From Myxosarcina sp. GA_180221_E-2-1-MAG-40_15 (GTDB lineage: Bacteria; Cyanobacteriota; Cyanobacteriia; Cyanobacteriales; Xenococcaceae): a stretch of 64,000 bases of DNA. The translations under genes and the position numbers were made by a program. Under the pieces are notes generated by a model that made no database searches, was not told the DNA's origin, and saw only the letters and a list, made by a program, of their open reading frames with translations. Where the stretch lies: NCBI GenBank assembly GCA_020692205.1, contig JAIMKV010000004.1, forward strand, positions 1 through 64,000. The letters are read 5' to 3'. Shown here one piece after another: positions 53,920-62,776 of the stretch (positions are counted from its first letter, which is position 1; each line of letters opens with the position of its first letter).

Positions 53920-55218
53920 GTGAATCGCAAAGGCAAAAATCCTCTTACTAAAGTCAAAGGTGCTAAGGCTAGCCCGAAGCGTCAAATCAATCAAAATCGT
54001 AGCTTATTTAGTAGCTTATTTAATTTTAAAAGTGATTCTGCTGTAGCTAAGAATTTAGTTAAACCGAAGCAGAAGAAAGCTCAGGCCAAAGCTATGGTGA
54101 GCAGTAATCCTCGACTAAAACAAAGCTTGATTGCCTCAAAAAAAGCTCTGGCTAAATCTTCTAACCCGCAAAAAAATCAACCGATCTCAGCCAAAAAATC
54201 TCGATTGGCTTTACGTTCAGCTGTCTATGTGATCACAATTGCCGTGGGACTTAGTACAATTTTGGGGACATTAGTTTCGATAGCAGGCTCATTCCAAACT
54301 AATGCTCCAGACAATTTTAATCTTCCTCCCGCTGTAGCACAAGATTCCCAGACTAAGAGTAAATTAGATAACTTATTTGCGATCGCCTCATTAGGCAAAG
54401 AACTAATTACTCTTAAATCTAATCTAGAGCAGTTAGCAGCTCAATATCCTGATCTAGAGCCTGAGGTTTTTATTGTGGATTTAGATACTAAAGGCTTTGT
54501 CAGTATCAAAGGAGCCGAAATAATTGCTGCTGCCAGCACGATTAAACTGCCCATTCTCGTAACATTTTTTCAGGATATAGATCAAGATAAAATTAAGCTA
54601 TCAGAACCCTTAAGCATTACTGAAGATGTCATTGGGGAAGGCTCTGGCAGTATGCAGTATGAGAAACTAGGAACGAAGTTTTCTGCCTTAGAGACTGCCG
54701 ATAAAATGATGACGATTAGTGACAACACTGCTACTAATATGCTGATTAAACGCTTAGGGGGAATGGAGCAATTAAACCAGCGATTTGACAAAATGGGTTT
54801 GAAAGGAACAAGATTGCGCAACCCCTTGCCAGATTTAACGGGAACCAACACCACTACCCCAGAAGATTTAGGCAATCTACTAGTTAAACTTGACCATGGG
54901 GACTTAATTTCTTTGCGATCGCGCGATCGGCTTTTGTATATTATGCGTAATATAGCCAGAAATACTTTACTGCCCGAAGGTTTAGAATCAGATGCCATTA
55001 TTGCCCATAAAACAGGAGATATCAAGCCTGTTTTAGGAGATGTCGGCATTATTGATCTGCCAAACGGGAAACGTTACATAGCTTCTATACTAGTTAAACG
55101 CCCAGATAATGCTCCTCAAGCTCAAGAATTTATTCAAAAAGCATCTCACATTGCCTATCAATATTTTAAAAATCCTCAGACAACTAGTTTTAATTTAAAC
55201 GAAGGGCGATCTAGGTAA
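53920..55218 (+). CDS. class A beta-lactamase-like serine hydrolase, membrane-anchored
   Basis: The protein has a basic N-terminal tail of about 90 residues, then a membrane helix (VYVITIAVGLSTILGTLVSIAG), then a beta-lactamase/transpeptidase-like domain outside. The catalytic motifs are STIK (SxxK), SDN in TISDNTATN, and KTG in AHKTGDI. The omega-loop Glu of true class A enzymes is not evident in LPDLTGTNTTTPEDL, so hydrolysis of antibiotics is doubtful, and a peptidoglycan role is as likely. The GTG at 53920, six bases after AGGAG, is the best start. A possible structured leader lies upstream. Confidence 0.85.
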   Translation: MNRKGKNPLTKVKGAKASPKRQINQNRSLFSSLFNFKSDSAVAKNLVKPKQKKAQAKAMVSSNPRLKQSLIASKKALAKSSNPQKNQPISAKKSRLALRSAVYVITIAVGLSTILGTLVSIAGSFQTNAPDNFNLPPAVAQDSQTKSKLDNLFAIASLGKELITLKSNLEQLAAQYPDLEPEVFIVDLDTKGFVSIKGAEIIAAASTIKLPILVTFFQDIDQDKIKLSEPLSITEDVIGEGSGSMQYEKLGTKFSALETADKMMTISDNTATNMLIKRLGGMEQLNQRFDKMGLKGTRLRNPLPDLTGTNTTTPEDLGNLLVKLDHGDLISLRSRDRLLYIMRNIARNTLLPEGLESDAIIAHKTGDIKPVLGDVGIIDLPNGKRYIASILVKRPDNAPQAQEFIQKASHIAYQYFKNPQTTSFNLNEGRSR

Positions 55219-55238
55219 TGGATCGATCTTCGTTTAAA
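55194..55238 (+). terminator. stem-loop spanning the beta-lactamase-like stop codon
   Basis: The 11-bp stem TTTAAACGAAG/CTTCGTTTAAA plus inner CGATC/GATCG spans the stop codon at 55216-55218. No T-run follows, so it may protect the mRNA end rather than terminate it. Confidence 0.5.
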
Positions 55239-55357
55239 CCAAATTAAGCGATTGCCAGACTCAAACCATGATTCAGTAAATTGGCGATCGCATTCCCGTA
55301 AATTATCAAATGCTTTTTGTTGGTGATCGCGATCGCGTCACTGACTTTGATATTTTA

Positions 55358-56101
55358 TTAGTTAATAAAAACTAAATAGCTAAGCAATAAAACAGTAGAA
55401 ATCATAACTAAACTACAGATTAATTGAATTTTAATTGTCAAATTCATTTTCTGCTCCAGTCGATCAAACTTATGTTTGAGTCGGTCAAACCTAAATTGCA
55501 GATTAGCATCGCGCTCTTTTTTAACAGCCATTTCTTGTTTAACAATGTTTTCTATAGTTTCATTCAAACTATTTGGCGTTAATTCTTCAAGAGAGCCAAT
55601 TTTTTGTTCTATTTGAGCTAAAACCGTATCTACCATATTTAGTTTATAGTTCAGTTCCAAATCTTGTTTTGAGACTGAGTTTGGTATTGTGGTTTTAGCA
55701 AAGTGCTTTTCTACTAGTTCTAAAGCTAACTGAAAATAACCTTTGTGAACATGGCGAATTGCATCAGCCAATTCTTGTGCCGAGGTGTTTTTGAGCCAGT
55801 AGCCTTTTGCGCCTAACTTTAAAGCCAGGGCGATATCTTGCTCTCGGTCGTGTATGCTTAGCATTAATACTTTAGTGTCTTTAAACTTTTCGGCAATAGT
55901 TTTTGTCGCAGCTAAACCATCCATTATAGGCATTTCAATATCCATCAAAACTACGTCTGGGTTCAGATTTGCCACTCGATCAATTGCTACTTTGCCATTT
56001 TCAGCAAAACCAATTATGTTAAGGTCTAACTCGGGTGCTAAATAAGACTCTAAAGTTTTGCGAACAAAATTTTGATCATCAGCTATAAGAACATTGATCA
56101 T
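55358..56101 (-). CDS. response regulator with C-terminal coiled coil and membrane helix
   Basis: The 247-residue protein has a complete receiver domain (residues 1-120): IADDQN, the phospho-acceptor Asp in VLMDIEMPIMDG, Ser in LMLSIHD and Lys in YWLKNTS. After a linker it has a charged coiled coil (about 165-220, RFDRLKHKFDRLEQKMN) and ends with a hydrophobic helix (IQLICSLVMISTVLLLSYLVF). There is no DNA-binding or enzyme domain. The output is probably through protein contacts at the membrane. No histidine kinase gene is adjacent, so its partner is unknown. Confidence 0.85.
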   Translation of the reverse strand: MINVLIADDQNFVRKTLESYLAPELDLNIIGFAENGKVAIDRVANLNPDVVLMDIEMPIMDGLAATKTIAEKFKDTKVLMLSIHDREQDIALALKLGAKGYWLKNTSAQELADAIRHVHKGYFQLALELVEKHFAKTTIPNSVSKQDLELNYKLNMVDTVLAQIEQKIGSLEELTPNSLNETIENIVKQEMAVKKERDANLQFRFDRLKHKFDRLEQKMNLTIKIQLICSLVMISTVLLLSYLVFIN

Positions 56102-56398
56102 TGCAGTATCAACACATAATGTTTTTAGAAGGTTTTTAAAAGGATGGAATTGACGAAGATAGTAACTTTGTTCATACTATTAATTTAATTTCAAATGTAC
56201 TCTAATAGTCTGAAGAAAACAAATAATTTTCTAATATAAGCCAGGGTAGTTAAGATCATTACAATCAGCATCCCTGACGTAAACTTTAATCACAGATAAT
56301 TTAAATTAATTTTTTGCTCAAAGATCTTAATAACTGCAACTTAATTAACTGTCAGTAGGTCTGCTGATTTAAGCTGAACGCAAAATAAAAATTTAATA

Positions 56399-57205
56399 AT
56401 GGAAAATTCAATAAATGTTAACGAATTGCAGGAAATTTCTCAAACCCTTTTAGTTACTACCTATTTAAGAAGTCTGGAAACCAAAAGACAAGATGGAATT
56501 ATTAAAGATTATAAATCTGTTGAAATTGTCGATCGCATCAATTATGATTTTTCTCAACATGATTCTCCAATCAATCAAGCTTTGATTGCGATTAGAACCG
56601 AAATTATTGATGAATTTGTCAGCAACTTCATCAAACAACATCACCAGGTTACAGTTGTTAATCTAGGAGCAGGTCTATGTACCAGATTTTTTCGCGTGGA
56701 TAATGGATTAATTCAGTGGATTGGCATAGATTTGCCCCGAGTTGAGCCAGTTTGGGCGAATTTTATGGATGAAAATGAAAGATACAAATATTATGCTCAT
56801 TCTGTCTTAGATTTAGAGTGGATGAAGCGGGTAAAAGCAACAACATCAGGAAAACTTTTATTGATTGCCGAAGGGTTGCTAATGTTCTTTTCAGAAACCG
56901 AAGTAAAGTATTTGATTCAGAATATTGGAAATCATTTTGCTAATTCGGAAATGATTTTTGATTCATTAGGCGTGCTTTTAGCTCAAAATAGCAGGTTAAA
57001 TTCGGGCGAGTTAGAAATTAAGGCATCGTATAAATGGGGCATTAAAAATTTATGCGAGATTGAAGATTGGGGGCAAGGAATTGAGTTAGTCAAGCAATGG
57101 CATTATTTGGATAGACACAAAAATAGATTAGGATGGCTCGGATTGTTGAGCTATATCCCGATGTTAAGAAATCAGGTAAAAATAGGACATCTACGGTTTT
57201 CCTAA
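56399..57205 (+). CDS. SAM-dependent O-methyltransferase (LCM/PPM family)
   Basis: The 268-residue protein has the leucine carboxyl methyltransferase family layout: VVNLGAGLCTRFFRVDN binds SAM, then WIGIDLPRVEPVW, and LLIAEGLLMFFSETEVKYLI. Relatives include polyketide O-methyltransferases such as TcmP and protein phosphatase methyltransferases. The substrate is unknown and no biosynthetic cluster is nearby. The start is ATG, after a 297-base gap. Confidence 0.85.
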   Translation: MENSINVNELQEISQTLLVTTYLRSLETKRQDGIIKDYKSVEIVDRINYDFSQHDSPINQALIAIRTEIIDEFVSNFIKQHHQVTVVNLGAGLCTRFFRVDNGLIQWIGIDLPRVEPVWANFMDENERYKYYAHSVLDLEWMKRVKATTSGKLLLIAEGLLMFFSETEVKYLIQNIGNHFANSEMIFDSLGVLLAQNSRLNSGELEIKASYKWGIKNLCEIEDWGQGIELVKQWHYLDRHKNRLGWLGLLSYIPMLRNQVKIGHLRFS

Positions 57206-57296
57206 ATTAAGCCAAGGGCGATCGCTCAACAAGAATTACCATATATTGCGATCGCGCAGTTAACCAAAAGTATTGTTTGTTAAAGTTGGTTTTCGC

Positions 57297-57497
57297 TTAG
57301 GCTAAGACATAAATAATTGCATCTATACCTTCGTAGCGTAAAGATATAGTTCCGTTATTCTGATTAATTCTGGGTAACCTACCTCGACGTTCTAACACAT
57401 ATAACAACATCGGATTGTTTGGGGCAAAACGTACTGTATCGCCATCAGGTCTACCTGGATCTGGTTTAAAAGTTCCTTGAATCAGGGTAAAAGGCAT
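57297..57497 (-). pseudogene. truncated nuclease-like protein gene (N-terminal fragment)
   Basis: The 66-residue frame encodes only the start of a nuclease-like protein: FTLIQGTFKPDPGRPDGDTV, then APNNPMLLYVLERRG and SLRYEGIDA, the pattern at the N-terminus of larger thermonuclease-like proteins. It stops right after the EGIDA strand where the rest of the domain should follow. I infer that the 3' part was deleted. It could be a real short protein, but the abrupt end argues for a remnant. Confidence 0.5.
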
Positions 57498-57629
57498 AAT
57501 TTTGACTACATAAGCTTTATTTCCCCATGTTGTATTGTTCAGACTAACTTTTAGTTAAGAATCCTTAAAAAGATTTGACACAGGATTTAGGATGAGTTGT
57601 CCCGAGCGTAATTTTTAGCCAAGCTATGA

Positions 57630-58214
57630 TTAATCTAATTGCTGACGACCATTTTGAATAATCTCCAGCATTTGTTGCAGTCTTTGTTCCATGTCGCCTA
57701 AAACCTGATCAGCATAATTGTCTGCACCCGTCTGAATTGCTAAACTCTCGGCGATCGTAGCTCGTCGCAACTGTTCTATTTCGCTTAAAGTTGCTTGCTT
57801 TAACTCCTCACATTCTCGTTCGGTTTTTAATCTAATTTTTGCTCCATCTAACTCGGCTTGGCGCACAATAGCCGACTCTTGCAAAATTTTACTAGCTTTT
57901 TCTTCGGCCGACTTAACTATTAAACAGGCATAACCTTCAGCTTCGGAAATTATTTGTTGTCTACAATTAGCAATTTCAATTGCTGTAGCTAAATCTACAG
58001 GCAAATTCTCTTTGATTTGATTTAGCTGATGCAGTAACCAATCGCGATCTACAATCGATAATTCGGTTAGGGGAATACGAGTACTATTAGAGATTAGTTC
58101 TTCTAAATTGTTCAACTCAATTTCAATCTTAAAACTAGGCTGGGAGCTGCTAGTTAAATCTTCTGCTGTATTAGCTGAGGTGGCATTTTTCTGAATATAA
58201 TCTGATGTCAACAT
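57630..58214 (-). CDS. coiled-coil protein, possibly DivIVA-like
   Basis: The 194-residue protein has an unstructured N-terminal tail, an ELNNLEELISNSTRIPLTELSIVDRDWLLHQLNQI segment, and a long Glu- and Ala-rich coiled coil (about residues 80-190). It recalls DivIVA/Cdv3-like and ATP synthase b-like proteins, but no signature settles it. It lies 113 bases upstream of coaD's end on the same strand, in a run of coaD and the AI-2E transporter gene. A part in cell shape or division is plausible but unproven. Confidence 0.65.
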   Translation of the reverse strand: MLTSDYIQKNATSANTAEDLTSSSQPSFKIEIELNNLEELISNSTRIPLTELSIVDRDWLLHQLNQIKENLPVDLATAIEIANCRQQIISEAEGYACLIVKSAEEKASKILQESAIVRQAELDGAKIRLKTERECEELKQATLSEIEQLRRATIAESLAIQTGADNYADQVLGDMEQRLQQMLEIIQNGRQQLD

Positions 58215-58327
58215 TATTATATTTAATTCTTTGATTTTATTTCTAACTCAAATAACTAATAATTGCCAACCTGTGTTTTAACATTGAAAAACTAATTATT
58301 TTTTTCGTCTTATGTCGTACATAGATA

Positions 58328-58807
58328 CTATTTTTTTTGATATTTGAGATACATATCTTGAGCTACATTATCAGAAACTAAATGATCAATTGACCCTCCA
58401 AATTGAGCGATTTCTTTGACAATACTGCTACTTAAAAAACTGTATTCTTTAGTAGTAGCTAGAAACACTGTTTCAATTTCGTGATTAAGAGTTTTGTTGG
58501 TATGCGCCATTTGTAATTCTTTTTCAAAATCAGACAAGACTCTTAAACCTCTAAGCAAAACTCCTCCATGGTGTAGTTTGGCGTAATCGACAGTTAAACC
58601 AATAAAGCTATCAACTTCTACATTAGCAATATGTTTAGTGCATGCAGTAATTTGTTCAATTCTTTTGGCAACAGTAAATAAAGGTTGTTTACTAGTGTTA
58701 GAAAGAACGGCAACAATAACTCGATCAAATAGTTTTGCTCCTCTTTCAATGATATCAATATGGCCTAAAGTAATTGGATCGAAGCTACCTGGATAAATGG
58801 CGATCAT
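58328..58807 (-). CDS. coaD: phosphopantetheine adenylyltransferase
   Basis: CoaD makes dephospho-coenzyme A from 4'-phosphopantetheine and ATP. The 159-residue length is typical. [21 protein letters not shown] holds the TxGH-type nucleotide motif, and [21 protein letters not shown] and [14 protein letters not shown] are the substrate and ATP-binding segments. Upstream on the same strand, 29 bases away, is the AI-2E transporter gene, so the two may share a transcript. Confidence 0.95.
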   Translation of the reverse strand: MIAIYPGSFDPITLGHIDIIERGAKLFDRVIVAVLSNTSKQPLFTVAKRIEQITACTKHIANVEVDSFIGLTVDYAKLHHGGVLLRGLRVLSDFEKELQMAHTNKTLNHEIETVFLATTKEYSFLSSSIVKEIAQFGGSIDHLVSDNVAQDMYLKYQKK

Positions 58808-58836
58808 AATTTTAATGGAGCAAATACGAGAATTAT

Positions 58837-59898
58837 TTAAACATTTTGGGGCATCTCATTATGCTTAGGTTGGGATTTAAACAGAGTCAACAAGGCGTTA
58901 ATAAAGCTAGCTATTGGTACAGCTAAAATTAAGCCCAAAAAGCCTCCTAACTGCGCTCCAACTAATAGAGAAACTAAAACTAAAACAGGATTCAAGCCAG
59001 TAAACTCACCCAAGAGGCGAGGCGCAATCACGCTTTCGACTATTTGTTCAATGACAAAGGCGATCGCTAAAACTCTCAAGCCTAACCAAATGCTTTTTAA
59101 CGCCATTAAGAAGCTAACTAAGCTAATACCCAAAGCTGCGCCAAAAGGAAATAATGCCATAATACCCACTACTAACCCAAATAATAAACCAAAGGGGACT
59201 TGAATAATTAAGAAAGTAATTGTCATGGAAACCCCCATCACTGAAGCAACCGTAAGTTGTCCCACAAAATAGTTGTTGAAAGTTCGTTTGAGGGCCGCGC
59301 GAATTTTTTCTCGGGAATCTTCAGGAAAAATTTGGAACAGATCTTGCCATAGTTGAGTACCGTGAAGCAACAGATAAAAAGTTAAGACTACGGTTAACAG
59401 TAAATCCAATAGGCTGCCAACTACCGAAAAGAAACTGCCCAAAATCTGACCGCTTAATTGCTGTAGTTGATAAGAAACGCGACTTAGAGAATCCGCTACT
59501 AAGCTGCTGATGCTGACAGGAAAGTTACGTTCATCCGCCCAAGCTTCAAAGACTTTTGCCTGTTCGCTACCTGAGGCGACATAACTAGGTAAACGTTCTA
59601 GCAAACCATTGAGCTGGTCAAGTAAAATCGGAATGACGGTAACGCCAATTATGCCCAGGAGTAGGATACCAATCAAGAGAACAATTAATATGGCGATCGC
59701 TCTGGGAATTTTACGTTGCTCAATAAAGCGGACAGGGTAATCTAAAATAAAAGATAGCAAGGTTGCGGTCAGAAATATCGTAACCAGAGATTGGAAGTAT
59801 TCGCACACCAATATTAATAGCCAGCCGTTTAATACTAATAGGGGTAACATCAAACCTCTAATGAGCCATGTCGGTAATTTGGCAATTTTGTCGATCAT
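58837..59898 (-). CDS. AI-2E family transporter
   Basis: The 353-residue protein has about eight membrane helices and the AI-2E family layout: [19 protein letters not shown] near the middle of the first half, a soluble segment, then [19 protein letters not shown] and [15 protein letters not shown]-type helices, with [27 protein letters not shown] at the end. Members include TqsA and various ion or small-molecule exporters; few have a proven substrate. coaD follows on the same strand. Confidence 0.9.
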   Translation of the reverse strand: MIDKIAKLPTWLIRGLMLPLLVLNGWLLILVCEYFQSLVTIFLTATLLSFILDYPVRFIEQRKIPRAIAILIVLLIGILLLGIIGVTVIPILLDQLNGLLERLPSYVASGSEQAKVFEAWADERNFPVSISSLVADSLSRVSYQLQQLSGQILGSFFSVVGSLLDLLLTVVLTFYLLLHGTQLWQDLFQIFPEDSREKIRAALKRTFNNYFVGQLTVASVMGVSMTITFLIIQVPFGLLFGLVVGIMALFPFGAALGISLVSFLMALKSIWLGLRVLAIAFVIEQIVESVIAPRLLGEFTGLNPVLVLVSLLVGAQLGGFLGLILAVPIASFINALLTLFKSQPKHNEMPQNV

Positions 59899-60098
59899 AT
59901 TCTCGGTATAGATAGCAGGGTTAAACGTAATAATCTATCTCAAAAACATGATAATCGACCTCTCACAGAAGTAAGATAAACCCGATCTTGGCTGGTAAAT
60001 TGCTTGATAATTTAAAGCTTAATAAACATTAGCCAGGGATAAATAGTAAGTAAATTTAAGCTAATTTAATTTCAAATATATATTGCCTAAACATCAGC

Positions 60099-62321
60099 CT
60101 AATACCGTAGTTTCAATTGCCTAACCTTCTTAGCATTTAGGAACATCAATGGTCTGAGCAAAAGCTTGAATAAAATCAGTGCAGACTGGAGTTCATTGGG
60201 AGTATCACGTTTTTGCCATTGACCAGGGCGACAATATAACATCTCAATTAGCTCTCGATGTTGCTCGATACTAACCTTTTGAAACTTGATCACTGCTCTT
60301 ACATCACCATCTTTAACATAGCTGCGGGTGATTTTGCCTGAGAGAAGCAACACTTCTGGTATAAGTTCTAACATGACATCGGTAGCTAAATTAACTTGCC
60401 GATCTAATAAGATTTCGATACCTTCTTCCGAAATCTTTTGCGTAATCCCCTGATAACAGCCACGGTCGCTATAAAGATTAATTTCTTTTTTGTGGTCATA
60501 CCACTCATAGAAGCTTGGCTTAGGTAAATCCAATAAAGTCATCATCGCTACGGTGATTGTCAGCAAATTGTAGCTACTCCAATACAAGCCTAAATTAAAA
60601 CCTGTTTCGCGAAGGCTAAGTATGCTAATGCTAAAGCTAGCTAAAGTTGCCACAAATAGAATCGTCATCGGTATAGCCAGTGACCAGTTGTAGTTAAATT
60701 TATCTTGGGCTAATCCTTTAGGCGTAACTTTAAATCCTTGACCAAAGGGACTAAATAATACTTCGATCACCGTAATTGAGACAGGAATAGCCTGAATTAA
60801 GGCATAAACGTCACTTAGCAAAATGGAGCGAGATCGCTTGTTTAACCAAGAAAATATCGTCAGTAGTAAAGCGTAATAAGGCAGAAAAATATAGATAATC
60901 TCGGGCAACGTGGCAACCACAGGAGTTAACTGCGCCAAAATACAGACTGTAGGCACAATGAGAAAAAACACCCGGGGCAAACAGGTAAACCAGTGCAGTA
61001 AACCTTCTAGGTGTCCTAGTCTTTGCCGCAAACCTAAACCTGAGATAGTCAACGGATTAGATTTGATAAAAAAGGCCTGTAGAGTTCCTCTTGCCCAACG
61101 CAATCTTTGGTCGATATGTGCGCCGATGCTTTCTGCTGCCAAACCAGCACTGAGTTTTTCGTCAATGTAAGCCAGTTCATAACCTTTAGCCGATAACCTA
61201 ATGCCGGTGAAATAATCTTCACTTACCGAATCCGTAGCAAAATAACCAATTTCTTTTAACGCACTACGCCTGGCAACAAAAGAAGTTCCTGCACAAACCA
61301 CGCTACCTGCACCATCTTTAATCGGCTGTAGATAACGATAGAAAACTTCTTCCTCAGCGGTTAAGACCTTTTCTAAGCCAAGATTACGAGCAATAGGGTC
61401 AGAATTATAAAAGCTTTGAGGAGTTTGAACTAAAGCGATTTTTTCTTGCTGGAAAAAACCAACGGTACGTTCTAAAAAGTTAGTTGTCGGGACAAAATCG
61501 GCATCAAAGACAACGATTAATTCACTATTAGTTTGTTTGAGAGCATTGTTTAAGTTACCTGCTTTGGCATAAGAATTGTCAGGTCGAGTAATGTAGTGGC
61601 AGCCTAATTCTTGAGCAAGCTGTTTAATGCTTTGTCTTCTAGTGTCGTCGAGTACATAGACTTGTTTGCGGTCATAGTTGATCGCCTGACAACCAATAAT
61701 AGTTCTTTTAACGATAAAGTCAGGCTCGTTATAGGTAGGAATAAATATATCTACGGTTGGATTGTAGCGATTTTCTCGGACTGCAACACTGTATTTGTCG
61801 GCTTCGCGATCGCGCTTTTTAGCGGTAATGATCAACAACATCTGGAACGCACTCCCCACCATTGCCAGTAACTCCATAGCCAACAAAGAGACGCTGAACA
61901 TACCGTCTACTGGATTGGAGAAGTTGAGCGTACACAGCGATCGCCACAAAAAATAGCGCACAAATAAAGCTAGTAAGATCCCCCCGATTAAACGCCGTGA
62001 CCAAGCTTGAGGTTCAGGGGAAAATTTCATGATCACTTGCGCCACCAAGAATAAAACCAGCGTCGGGATCAATAGATAATACTCGTTGCCCAATTGCGGT
62101 GGCATCAACCATTGAGGAGGATTTGACTGAATTAAATGTAGCTGGACAAATAATTCTGTAACATGACTGTTGCCCAACAGCCAAGAAATTGCGATCGCAG
62201 CCAAAAAACCTAACACCGACAAAATCAGCAAAGTAGGAATGTAAATCGGGAATTTTTGCCCAAATTTCTGAGTATTATATACTCCTCTTCTGTTCCCTGA
62301 CGCTGGCTTAATAGTTTGCAT
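60099..62321 (-). CDS. cellulose synthase-like glycosyltransferase (BcsA family)
   Basis: The 740-residue family 2 glycosyltransferase has N-terminal membrane helices, then the catalytic core: DIFIPTYNEP (191-200), the DxD at 273-275 (VFDADF), the ED at 368-369 (SEDYFTG) and QRLRW at 405-409. More helices and a C-terminal PilZ-like domain (from about residue 600) follow. In the PilZ part the NxSxxG motif appears as QKISEEG and the upstream RxxxR is not seen, so c-di-GMP binding is doubtful. No bcsB, bcsZ or bcsC gene is adjacent. It may make cellulose or another glucan. Confidence 0.9.
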   Translation of the reverse strand: MQTIKPASGNRRGVYNTQKFGQKFPIYIPTLLILSVLGFLAAIAISWLLGNSHVTELFVQLHLIQSNPPQWLMPPQLGNEYYLLIPTLVLFLVAQVIMKFSPEPQAWSRRLIGGILLALFVRYFLWRSLCTLNFSNPVDGMFSVSLLAMELLAMVGSAFQMLLIITAKKRDREADKYSVAVRENRYNPTVDIFIPTYNEPDFIVKRTIIGCQAINYDRKQVYVLDDTRRQSIKQLAQELGCHYITRPDNSYAKAGNLNNALKQTNSELIVVFDADFVPTTNFLERTVGFFQQEKIALVQTPQSFYNSDPIARNLGLEKVLTAEEEVFYRYLQPIKDGAGSVVCAGTSFVARRSALKEIGYFATDSVSEDYFTGIRLSAKGYELAYIDEKLSAGLAAESIGAHIDQRLRWARGTLQAFFIKSNPLTISGLGLRQRLGHLEGLLHWFTCLPRVFFLIVPTVCILAQLTPVVATLPEIIYIFLPYYALLLTIFSWLNKRSRSILLSDVYALIQAIPVSITVIEVLFSPFGQGFKVTPKGLAQDKFNYNWSLAIPMTILFVATLASFSISILSLRETGFNLGLYWSSYNLLTITVAMMTLLDLPKPSFYEWYDHKKEINLYSDRGCYQGITQKISEEGIEILLDRQVNLATDVMLELIPEVLLLSGKITRSYVKDGDVRAVIKFQKVSIEQHRELIEMLYCRPGQWQKRDTPNELQSALILFKLLLRPLMFLNAKKVRQLKLRY

Positions 62322-62776
62322 TATTTAGTTAGAATTATCCTACCTGTCCGAGTAGAGCCAGCTTAACAAAAGATATGTAAATTTCTCGTTAACATAAGCT
62401 TCTATTTCTGGTGTATTACAATGCCTCACTAAAATATTAACTATCAAAAATTTAATTCGTCTAGTTATCGTAAATAAATAAATTTGTGCTACATAATACA
62501 TTTATTCTCGGGCATATATTGCCGAAAATATTAATGTTAGCTGTTAACGGTTAGCCGATTAACTAATTAAATGCCAGTTATTTATATGTAAACTTAATTG
62601 CCTGAGAATAAATTAGCTTTTAGCTTTTAAATCACTGATATTAATAGACATAAGATCAAAACATTACACATTCAGCAACACTCAATTTTAAGTTTACTCT
62701 AAAGTTACCGTTGATTGAAAAACAGACAAAAAAAGGCAGGTTCTCTTTTAATCTGCCTGAATAACTTGCCACTTAT
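62322..62776. other. intergenic region between bcsA-like gene and clpB
   Basis: This 455-base AT-rich gap holds the clpB terminator (62728-62758) and a run of AGCTTTTAGC-type short repeats near 62611-62627. Nothing else is supported. Confidence 0.4.
62728..62758 (-). terminator. rho-independent terminator of clpB
   Basis: On the minus strand a 6-bp stem AGGCAG/CTGCCT with a 13-base loop is followed by six T. It lies 19 bases after the clpB stop codon. Confidence 0.8.

Noticed and set aside
54582-55049. 155-codon minus-strand frame inside the beta-lactamase-like gene
   Set aside because: It is low-complexity and antisense to the conserved SDN and KTG region.
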